Source of the DNA: DATEVL01 sp035471625
GTDB taxonomy: Bacteria > Chloroflexota > Anaerolineae > Anaerolineales > E44-bin32
Reading direction: 5' to 3'
DNA: 23,835 nt
NCBI GenBank assembly: GCA_035471625.1
Contig: DATIPT010000106.1
Location: forward strand, 1 to 23,835
This document shows, in pieces, positions 7,579-14,338 of this stretch (the first letter of the stretch is position 1; each line of letters starts with the position of its first letter). A program made the translations under genes and the position numbers. Below the pieces are notes generated by a model, which had not been told where the DNA came from, searched no databases, and saw only the letters and a list, made by a program, of their open reading frames with translations.

Positions 7579-8553
7579 ATGGCGCCGGCAACCCTCGACT
7601 GGCGTCGAACCAGCGGGACCGTTCTGGCAGGTCTCTCGGCCGTCTTCCTCGGAGTCACACCGGTGATCGGAAAGCTTGCCCTGCAAGCCGGGGTGCCGCC
7701 GCTGGCGGTCGTGGCCTTCCGAACTGCAGCGGCGTCACTCTTGCTCCTGATCGTCTTGCTCCCTCAGCGCAAGTCCTTGTCGATCTTCCCGCTAGGGCTG
7801 GTTGGCTGCCTCCTGGCCGGGCTCATCAACGGTATCGGATCGCTCTTCTTCTACGCCGGACTGTCCCGGGTCGACGCGTCCATCGGACAGATGCTTTTCG
7901 GGTTGTATCCGGTTTGGGTCGCCGTGCTCCTCTTTCTCGATGGCCAGCGACCGTCTCGGCTTTCCCTGGCAGCACTCGCGTTGAGCATCCCGGCCGTCTA
8001 CCTGATCACCAGCGGCCCCTGGCAGGACGTGGACCCACTCGGAGCTGGATCCATGCTCATTGCCGGGATCCTCTTCGGCCTGCACATCCCCATCAATGAG
8101 CGCGTTTTGTACGAGGTTCCGGCGCCGACGGTGGCTTTCTACACGCTCCTGTCGATGACTCTCGTTGTCACGCCGGCCTTCTTCCTGTTCTCGCCGCCTG
8201 CCGGACCCTTGTCGGTTGAAGCCCTGGTCCCCTTGCTGGGTCTGACTGCCGTTACCTTCATCTCGCGCGTCGCTCTGTTCTCCGGTGTCAAGTTCATCGG
8301 CGGTCTGCAGGCCTCGTTCCTTGGATTGTCTGAGATCCTCGTGGCCGTGGCGCTGGGAGCCCTGGTCCTCAAGGAATCCCTCAGTCCCGCGCAGTGGATG
8401 GGGGGCGTCCTGCTGGGCGCGGCCCTTCTCCTTTCAGGCATCGATCCGGTGCCGCGGCGCCGCACTTCCGGTCGGGGCTGGTTGTACTGGCTCCGACCTC
8501 CGATCCCGCCCGCGACGGCGCGCCTGGAGGATCCGTCGATCCCATCAGACTGA
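7579..8553 (+). CDS. EamA/DMT-family transporter (10 membrane helices)
   Basis: This 324-residue, very hydrophobic protein has two tandem EamA repeats of about five helices each, starting near residues 13 and 154. The second repeat contains the family-typical acidic residue region (SEILVAVALGALVLKESLS). DMT transporters export or exchange amino acids, nucleosides, metabolites or drugs across the inner membrane. The ATG lies three bases after the upstream stop, without a clear Shine-Dalgarno, so it is probably translated by re-initiation in the same operon. The C-terminal 40 residues are polar and rich in Arg/Pro. Because the preceding gene is threonine-synthase-like, amino-acid export in the manner of RhtA (a DMT threonine/homoserine exporter) is an attractive but unproven role. 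Confidence 0.9.
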   Translation: MAPATLDWRRTSGTVLAGLSAVFLGVTPVIGKLALQAGVPPLAVVAFRTAAASLLLLIVLLPQRKSLSIFPLGLVGCLLAGLINGIGSLFFYAGLSRVDASIGQMLFGLYPVWVAVLLFLDGQRPSRLSLAALALSIPAVYLITSGPWQDVDPLGAGSMLIAGILFGLHIPINERVLYEVPAPTVAFYTLLSMTLVVTPAFFLFSPPAGPLSVEALVPLLGLTAVTFISRVALFSGVKFIGGLQASFLGLSEILVAVALGALVLKESLSPAQWMGGVLLGAALLLSGIDPVPRRRTSGRGWLYWLRPPIPPATARLEDPSIPSD

Positions 8554-8589
8554 CCCGCTTTCTCTTCAGCGGCCCCGGCCGATCGAGCA

Positions 8590-8598
8590 TGCTATACT
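8590..8598 (+). promoter_or_regulatory. Extended -10 promoter candidate for the ald-like gene
   Basis: The sequence TGCTATACT (TGn plus TATACT) lies about 120 bases before the ATG at 8720. No good -35 hexamer is present at 16-18 bases, consistent with an extended -10 promoter. It implies a leader of about 115 bases. Confidence 0.45.
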
Positions 8599-8631
8599 CC
8601 GCTCGGGTCGTCCCCATGCAGCTTCCGGCGC

Positions 8632-8653
8632 AGCCCTTCCTTGCGGAAGGGCT
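8632..8653 (+). promoter_or_regulatory. Strong hairpin in the ald-like gene leader
   Basis: AGCCCTTCC and GGAAGGGCT form a perfect 9-bp stem around the tetraloop TTGC. It lies between the candidate promoter and the ribosome site. It is followed by CTTCCAAG rather than a T-run, so it is not a classical terminator. It may be an attenuator, an RNA-stability element or the remains of the terminator of the upstream operon. Confidence 0.5.
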
Positions 8654-8719
8654 CTTCCAAGCGGCTTCAGCAACCATGCCACCGACTTCCCATCCCCGGG
8701 CCTTGAAGGAGTCCCTCCC

Positions 8720-9817
8720 ATGAACCTAGGCATCCCCAAGGAACGGCGGCCTTTCGAGTTTCGCGTGGGCTTGCCTCCGGCCGGGGCGGCGATGTTCAGC
8801 CGGGCCGGCCACACTGTCTACGTCGAGGCCGGTGCTGGTGACGGGGCCGGGTTCTCCGACCATGACTACGTCCAGGCGGGGGCCACCATCGTCTACAGCC
8901 AGGAGGAAGCCTACGGGCGGGCCGATCTCATGCTCAAGTTCGCTCGGCCTCTGCGAGAGGAGCTCGATCTGATGCGCGACGGGCTGGCCTTCGCCGGCTT
9001 CCTGCATCTGGCCGCAGCCCGACAGGACAAGATCGACACGATCTCCCACAAACACCTGACGACTCTTTCCTACGAGCAGATCGAGGAAGCCGACGGATCC
9101 CGGCCGGTGCTGGCGCCCCTCAGCCAGATCGGAGGACGCCTGGTGGTCCAGATCGCCGCCACGCATCTGCAAAACGACCATGGCGGCCGTGGGATCCTGC
9201 TCGGCGGGGTCGCCGGGGTGCCCCCGGCCGAAGTGGTGATCCTCGGCGCCGGGGTCGTCGGCTCGACCGCCGCCGCCGGCTTCTGCGCCGCCGGCGCCCA
9301 TGTGACTGTGCTGGATGTCAACCTGGCGCGGCTGCAGGCCCTGCAGGCCCGACTCCCCTATCCGTTGGTCACGCTTCTCTCCAACCCACCGAACGTCCAG
9401 CGGGCGACGGCCTATGCTGACATTCTGGTCGGGGCGGTCATGATCCCCGGCCAGCGGTCCCCTCAGGTTGTCACCCGCGAGATGGTCCGGGGGATGCGGC
9501 CGAGATCCTTGATCGTCGATATGAGCATCGACGAGGGCGGGTGCGTTGAGACCTCCCGTCCGACGAACTACGGAGAACCGACGTTCGTCGAGGAAGGCGT
9601 CGTGCATTTCTGCGTGCCGAGCATGTCGGGAGTCCTCGGACGGACGGCGAGCCACGCCCTGTACTCCGGCGCCTACTTCTACCTGGAGGCGATCGCCAGG
9701 CAGGGGCTCGAGGCGGCCGTCGAGTCGATCCCTGCGTTGGAACGTGGCATTTCGACGCTGCGGGGTGAGCCTCGCCACCTGAGGCGCCTGGGGATGGCCC
9801 CCGGAGCCGACGCGTGA
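8720..9817 (+). CDS. ald: Alanine dehydrogenase family protein (AlaDh/PNT)
   Basis: This 365-residue protein has the usual alanine dehydrogenase length, which catalyses NAD-dependent oxidative deamination of L-alanine to pyruvate. It keeps Arg15, a substrate-binding Lys (MLKFARPL, Lys73), the catalytic His96 in FLHLAA, the dinucleotide motif GAGVVG (176-181) with an acidic residue near 199, and the catalytic Asp in SIDEGG (Asp271). The usual NMPGAV-RT stretch is changed to SMSGVLGRT, and the following helix differs from typical Ald, so the substrate could be altered. The ATG at 8720 is chosen because GAAGGAG (8705-8711) sits 8 bases upstream and the protein aligns from MNLGIPKE; the same frame runs open further 5' but without homology. 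Its stop overlaps the next start as GTGA. Cytosolic; probably feeds pyruvate and ammonia to fermentation or oxidoreductase steps. Confidence 0.85.
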   Translation: MNLGIPKERRPFEFRVGLPPAGAAMFSRAGHTVYVEAGAGDGAGFSDHDYVQAGATIVYSQEEAYGRADLMLKFARPLREELDLMRDGLAFAGFLHLAAARQDKIDTISHKHLTTLSYEQIEEADGSRPVLAPLSQIGGRLVVQIAATHLQNDHGGRGILLGGVAGVPPAEVVILGAGVVGSTAAAGFCAAGAHVTVLDVNLARLQALQARLPYPLVTLLSNPPNVQRATAYADILVGAVMIPGQRSPQVVTREMVRGMRPRSLIVDMSIDEGGCVETSRPTNYGEPTFVEEGVVHFCVPSMSGVLGRTASHALYSGAYFYLEAIARQGLEAAVESIPALERGISTLRGEPRHLRRLGMAPGADA

Positions 9818-11118
9818 ACTGGGCGGCCCAGTACGTCTCCCAGGTGACGACGGCGGAGGCGGCGGTCGCCGAGATCCGCTCGGGCGACCGCGTCTTTCTG
9901 ACGGGGAACTGCTCGGTTCCCCAGCGTCTTCTGGAGGCTCTGGTCCTCCACGCCCCCAAGCTGAAGGACGTGGAGATGGTCAATGTGCTGACCATCGGAC
10001 CCGCCCCGCATGCCGATCCGGCGATGGAAGGCCACCTGCGCGTCAACACGCTGTTCATCAGCGACAACGTCCGTGCCGCCGTGCATGAGGGTCGGGCCGA
10101 CTTCACCCCGGTCTTGCTCTCGGAGGTTCCACATCTCTTTCGGAACGGCCACCTCCCTCTCGACGTGGCGCTGATCCATGTCAGCCCGCCTGACGAGCAC
10201 GGGTTCTGCAGTCTGGGGATCGAGGCGGGACTGATCAAGACTCCCGCGCAGGTCGCCAAGCTGGTCATCGCTGAAGTCAACCAGCAGATGCCGCGCACAC
10301 TGGGCGATTCGTTCATCCACATCAGCAAGATCCACAAGGCGATCCCGGTCGACTACCCGCTGGCCGAATTGCCGATGGGGAACGTCACCGAGTTGAGCAA
10401 ACGCATCGGACGGTATGTCGCCGATCTGGTGGACGACGGATCGACGATGCAGATGGGGATCGGCGCCATCCCGGATGCCGTGCTGCAGTACCTGGGCGAC
10501 AAGCGCGACCTGGGCGTGCACACGGAGCTGTTCTCCGACGGGGTCATGCACCTGGTGCGCTCGGGGGTGATCACCAACGAGAAGAAGACGCTCCACCCGG
10601 GGAAGATCGTGGCCGGCTTCATCCTGGGATCGAAGGCTCTCTACGACTTCGTCGACGACAATCCGATCGTCGAGCTGCATCCTACCGAGTACGTGAACGA
10701 TCCGTTCGTGATCGCCCAGAACGACCGGATGGTCTCGATCAACTCGGCCCTGGAGATCGATCTGACCGGCCAAGTGTGCGCCGACAGCATCGGCCCCCGC
10801 CCCTACTCCGGAGTCGGGGGCCAGATGGATTTCGTCTACGGCGCCGCCCGCAGCCGGGGCGGCAAGCCAATCATCGCCCTGCCGTCGACGGCCACGCTGC
10901 GTGACGGCACACGCCTGAGCCGCCTCGTTCCGATGCTCAAGCCGGGCGCCGGAGTGACGACCTCACGCAACCACGTTCACTACGTCGCCACCGAGTACGG
11001 CGTCGCCCACCTCTACGGGAAGACCCTTCGGCAGCGCTCGCGGGCCTTGATCGATATCGCCCATCCAGACTACCGCGAGGAGCTCGAGCGGCAGGCCGTC
11101 GAACTGCGGTACGCCTAG
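9814..11118 (+). CDS. Acetyl-CoA hydrolase / 4-hydroxybutyrate CoA-transferase family protein
   Basis: This 434-residue cytosolic class I CoA-transferase moves CoA between acyl groups through a glutamyl-CoA thioester. The predicted catalytic glutamate is Glu238 in HTELFSDG. The MGIGAIPDA loop (214-222) and the glycine-rich GVGGQMDF (333-340) are characteristic of the AbfT/Cat1 group. Length and motif spacing match 4-hydroxybutyrate CoA-transferase, but acetate, butyrate or succinate acceptors cannot be separated by eye. The GTG start at 9814 overlaps the upstream stop by 4 bases and has GGAG seven bases before it, suggesting coupled translation with the alanine-dehydrogenase-like gene. The gene ends 8 bases from the convergent membrane-protein gene. 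Confidence 0.9.
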   Translation: MNWAAQYVSQVTTAEAAVAEIRSGDRVFLTGNCSVPQRLLEALVLHAPKLKDVEMVNVLTIGPAPHADPAMEGHLRVNTLFISDNVRAAVHEGRADFTPVLLSEVPHLFRNGHLPLDVALIHVSPPDEHGFCSLGIEAGLIKTPAQVAKLVIAEVNQQMPRTLGDSFIHISKIHKAIPVDYPLAELPMGNVTELSKRIGRYVADLVDDGSTMQMGIGAIPDAVLQYLGDKRDLGVHTELFSDGVMHLVRSGVITNEKKTLHPGKIVAGFILGSKALYDFVDDNPIVELHPTEYVNDPFVIAQNDRMVSINSALEIDLTGQVCADSIGPRPYSGVGGQMDFVYGAARSRGGKPIIALPSTATLRDGTRLSRLVPMLKPGAGVTTSRNHVHYVATEYGVAHLYGKTLRQRSRALIDIAHPDYREELERQAVELRYA

Positions 11119-11126
11119 GGCCGGAT

Positions 11127-12284
11127 TCAGCCGAACATCCCGCTCGGCGGCTCGCCCGCGTCCTCCTCGTCCGTCGGATCGAGAGGCAGCGTCGCAGCGT
11201 CGGACGCCGCCTTCGCGCTCGGCCTTCTCTCCTGGCGTCGCGCCAGTATCATGCCAGCCGCCAGCACGACAATCCCCGCGGCAAGAACCAGGAAGGCATT
11301 CACGGCCACCCGCCGGAAGGTGACCGTCAGCATGGCCGTCGTCAGGCCCTTCAGCACGCTCCCGATCCAGGCGGGCATCCCGGCGTCGGTCAGCATCCCG
11401 CGGATGGCTTCCTCGAACACTGCCCGAACGCCCACCATCGTCAACACCGTCAGCAGCCCCCCCAGGATGAGAGGGATCCCCCACCACAGAGCCCAGCCCC
11501 GCCACGTGCGCACAGCCAGGGCCATGACCAGGCCGAGCAAAGCCGGTGAAAGAAGCCAGCTCCATCCGGCCAGGAAACGGACGAGACGGATCCGCTCCTT
11601 GGTCTGCATGAGCTCAGGGGACGCCGGCTCCTGGGCCCCGGGTTCGCCGAGGGTCAGCTGATCCGGCAAGGCTCGTAGGCTCGCGGTGATGCTGGCGTTG
11701 AGGATCCCCACGAGACCACTCCGTAGCGGCTCCGGAGGCTCGCACAAAACGAAGTCCTCGCCGCCGAACAGGGCCCCGATCGACATCTCCGCCAACTCCC
11801 GCACGCTGCAGGGAGGCCACGAGTCGACGACAACTTCGACCAGATCCGCCGCACCGCCGCTGAGCAACGCGACCTTGATCGAGGCGATGTCGACGGTGAA
11901 GACGGGCCGGGCCTGGTCGTTGTCGATCCATTCGTAGACCGCCCCTACCAAGACGCCTAGTTGGTCGTCGACCCAGCCTGGCGGCGTCAGTTGCTCCCCG
12001 AGGTAGTCTTTCTCTTGAGGCGACAGGAAGCTCATCGCCGCACCGAGATCGAGGCCGCCGTCGGGGCTTTGCGGATCCGACGGCTCCACGAGGCTGTCCA
12101 TGACAAGCCGCCGCAGACCTCCGGTCTCGGCCACCGTCTCGGTCAGAAGGATCGTCATCCGCTCTGCTGAGAAGGCAACCCGGCCCAGGTTGAATGCGAC
12201 CAGGCTCAGGGGCAGGGTGAGGACGAAGGCCGCCGTCAGGAAGATGGCGAGGATCTTTGCCGTGATCTGCAGGAAGCGTCTCAC
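11127..12284 (-). CDS. Unrecognised four-helix membrane protein
   Basis: I do not recognise this 385-residue protein. An N-terminal helix (about 10-32) is followed by a roughly 200-residue domain, probably extracytoplasmic, containing two cysteines (C159, C181) that could form a disulfide. Three more helices follow (about 236-258, 267-288, 326-348), with a polar, acidic, Pro-containing tail on the cytosolic side. The GTG start at 12284 overlaps the upstream EamA stop by four bases (GTGA) and is preceded by AAGGAGG at a 9-base spacing, so both start and operon membership are well supported. It is the last gene of the GntR-korAB-EamA unit. No catalytic motif is visible; a structural or sensory membrane role is as far as one can go. 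Confidence 0.8.
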   Translation of the reverse strand: MRRFLQITAKILAIFLTAAFVLTLPLSLVAFNLGRVAFSAERMTILLTETVAETGGLRRLVMDSLVEPSDPQSPDGGLDLGAAMSFLSPQEKDYLGEQLTPPGWVDDQLGVLVGAVYEWIDNDQARPVFTVDIASIKVALLSGGAADLVEVVVDSWPPCSVRELAEMSIGALFGGEDFVLCEPPEPLRSGLVGILNASITASLRALPDQLTLGEPGAQEPASPELMQTKERIRLVRFLAGWSWLLSPALLGLVMALAVRTWRGWALWWGIPLILGGLLTVLTMVGVRAVFEEAIRGMLTDAGMPAWIGSVLKGLTTAMLTVTFRRVAVNAFLVLAAGIVVLAAGMILARRQERRPSAKAASDAATLPLDPTDEEDAGEPPSGMFG

Positions 12285-13225
12285 GAGGTCTGACCTCCTT
12301 GATCCGAGGGACGTCGCTGCAGCTCGGAACTGCGCGGACGGCCTCTTGCCCCAGAGGAGACGGCGCTCAGGACCAGCCCCGTGGCGATCAAGCCTGCGCC
12401 CAGCCAGAACGTCGCTCCCAGGCTTTCGCCGAGGATCAGGGCGCCCAAAGCGACCCCCACCACGGGTTGCGCGAAGAAGAGGATCGAGACCAATCCGGCG
12501 TCCAGGATCGCCAGCGAGCGGTTCCAGAGGTACATCGCCAGGGCCGTTGAAACCAAGCCCAGGTAGAGGATTCCGGCCAAGACCGGGGCGGTCGCTGTTT
12601 GCGCGGGAAGGCCGGACCCTTCTACAGCCGCCATCGGTAGGCTCACGACCAGTCCGCCGAGGAACGCCAGCAGGCTGACCTCCGTCGTTGTCCGATCACG
12701 GCTGACCTGCTTGACCAGCACGGAATACAGGCCCCAGGTCACGGAGGCGCCCAGCAGCGCCAGGTTGCCGCGCAGCGACCCTCCGCCGAGCTCGGCGCCG
12801 CCCGGATTGAGGACGGCGATCACTCCCAGCGTCGCGACGACAAGGGCGGCCACCCGAGGCACTGTCGCCGGCTCCCCCAGGAGGAGAATCCCGAAGAGGA
12901 GGATGAATGCCGGCGAAGCTGACGTGATCAGCGCCGCGTGCGCCGCCGAGGAAAGGGACGTCCCGACGAACTGCAGGCCGACGGAAACGCCGAAGCCGAT
13001 GACCCCCACGCCGACGACCGTCCATCTCCCCTTCCCCGGACCCAGCGTCCCCCGGCGGAAAAGAAGGACAATCCCCAGCGCCAGTGCACCCAGTACCAGC
13101 CGAAGGGTCAGGAGGGTGAAAGGCGAGACGTACTCGAGGACGACCTTGCTGACGACGTACATGCCGCCCCAGATGGCGGCCGCCGTCAACCCGGCCAGGA
13201 TGCCGAACGCTCGCAAGCCGTTCAC
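12281..13225 (-). CDS. EamA/DMT-family transporter, second copy in window
   Basis: This 314-residue protein has two EamA repeats and ten predicted helices. The first repeat begins GLTAAAIWGGMYVVSK, with the typical family Trp-Gly start. The second begins near residue 150 (LALLGASVTWGLYSVLVKQ) and contains LILGESLGATFWLGAGLI. Function: inner-membrane export or uptake of a small metabolite; substrate unknown. It starts at GTG 13225, 57 bases after korB, with only a weak ribosome site, and overlaps the next membrane-protein gene by four bases. It is clearly diverged from the EamA protein at 7579. Its place behind a 2-oxoacid oxidoreductase suggests it moves a substrate or product of that pathway. 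Confidence 0.9.
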   Translation of the reverse strand: MNGLRAFGILAGLTAAAIWGGMYVVSKVVLEYVSPFTLLTLRLVLGALALGIVLLFRRGTLGPGKGRWTVVGVGVIGFGVSVGLQFVGTSLSSAAHAALITSASPAFILLFGILLLGEPATVPRVAALVVATLGVIAVLNPGGAELGGGSLRGNLALLGASVTWGLYSVLVKQVSRDRTTTEVSLLAFLGGLVVSLPMAAVEGSGLPAQTATAPVLAGILYLGLVSTALAMYLWNRSLAILDAGLVSILFFAQPVVGVALGALILGESLGATFWLGAGLIATGLVLSAVSSGARGRPRSSELQRRPSDQGGQTS

Positions 13226-13282
13226 CGGCCGAGCCTGGCGCTGATAGGGGCGGACAAGGCGGGCGCCGTAGCGGCGGACGTC

Positions 13283-14335
13283 CTACCGCATCTCCTGCAT
13301 GATCTGGTCGAGGCTGGCGCGGTCGGGGCGCAGCTCGCTCTCGCTGAGCATGGTCAGCGGCCGCTCCACCTGCCCCATGGTCTCCTGGAGCGACGGCTGA
13401 TCGGGGTTCACGTACAGAAGTCCGGTAACGAGCTCCTGACGCGAGCGGGCCTCCGAGAGCAGCCGGCGCGCCGCCTCGCGATCGGTCGGGTCGTAGTCTT
13501 CGCGAAGCTTGCGCAGCGACAGGAAGGTTCCGTCATGAAGCTCCACCAGGGTCGCCTGCCCCGGCTCGTACTCGATGTGGATCTCTTCACGCCGCGGCAC
13601 CAGGGTGACATCGTGAAGCGGAGCCTGATGGGTCTTCCCCCACGTGTAGCTCTTGGTCGATTCATCCCGGTTGTTGAAGGTGACGCACGGACTGATGATA
13701 TCCAGCAGAGCCGTGCCGCGGAAACTCAGCGCGGCCTTGAGGAGCTCCTTCACCTGGCGCGGATCGCCGGCGAAGGAGCGGGCGACGAAACCGCAGTTCA
13801 TGTTCACCGCCAACTGGCAGATGTCAATCGGAAGGAACGGGTTCTCCCCCTGCCGCTTGATCTTCTGGCCTCGGTCGGCGGTCGCCGAGAACTGACCCTT
13901 GGTCAGGCCGTAGACGCCGTTGTTTTCGACGATGTACACCATCGGGACATTGCGTCGCAGGAAGTGCATGAAATGACCCAGGCCGATACTGGCGGTATCG
14001 CCGTCTCCGCTGACAGCGATCCCCAGAAGCGCCCGATTGGCGACGAGAGCCCCGGTCGCGACCGTTGGCATGCGCCCATGCAAGCTGTTGAAGCCATGCG
14101 ACCGGTTGAGGAAATAGGCCGGGCTCTTGCTCGAGCAGCCGATCCCGGAGAGTTTCACGATCTGCTCCGGCATCAGGTCCATCTCAAATGCGGCGGCGAC
14201 GATCTGGCTGCTGATCGAATTGTGGCCGCAACCCTGACAGAGGGTCGTCGGCCGGCCGCGGTAGTCGTTCTTGCTCAGGCCGATTCGATTGAGTCCGGTG
14301 CGGGCAGTTGCCTGGGATTCGGTCGTCACGGACAT
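13283..14335 (-). CDS. korB: 2-oxoacid:ferredoxin oxidoreductase, beta subunit
   Basis: This 350-residue TPP-binding subunit decarboxylates a 2-oxoacid with CoA and passes electrons to ferredoxin. The motif CQGCGH gives Cys33 and Cys36; GIGCSSK gives Cys67 and SPCVTFNN gives Cys217, the four ligands of a [4Fe-4S] cluster. The TPP motif is GDGDTASIG (110-118) with downstream NNGVYGLTKGQ. The C-terminal arm is longer than in minimal KorB proteins. The ATG lies three bases after the alpha subunit stop, with AGGAG ten bases upstream. The motifs match the 2-oxoglutarate/2-oxoacid (Kor/For) two-subunit class; pyruvate or branched-chain oxoacids cannot be excluded as substrate. Confidence 0.93.
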   Translation of the reverse strand: MSVTTESQATARTGLNRIGLSKNDYRGRPTTLCQGCGHNSISSQIVAAAFEMDLMPEQIVKLSGIGCSSKSPAYFLNRSHGFNSLHGRMPTVATGALVANRALLGIAVSGDGDTASIGLGHFMHFLRRNVPMVYIVENNGVYGLTKGQFSATADRGQKIKRQGENPFLPIDICQLAVNMNCGFVARSFAGDPRQVKELLKAALSFRGTALLDIISPCVTFNNRDESTKSYTWGKTHQAPLHDVTLVPRREEIHIEYEPGQATLVELHDGTFLSLRKLREDYDPTDREAARRLLSEARSRQELVTGLLYVNPDQPSLQETMGQVERPLTMLSESELRPDRASLDQIMQEMR

Positions 14336-14338
14336 GGC

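Noticed and set aside
8285..8719. N-terminal extension of the alanine-dehydrogenase-like protein
   Set aside because: It overlaps the EamA gene in another frame and the AlaDh homology begins exactly at ATG 8720 behind a good ribosome site.
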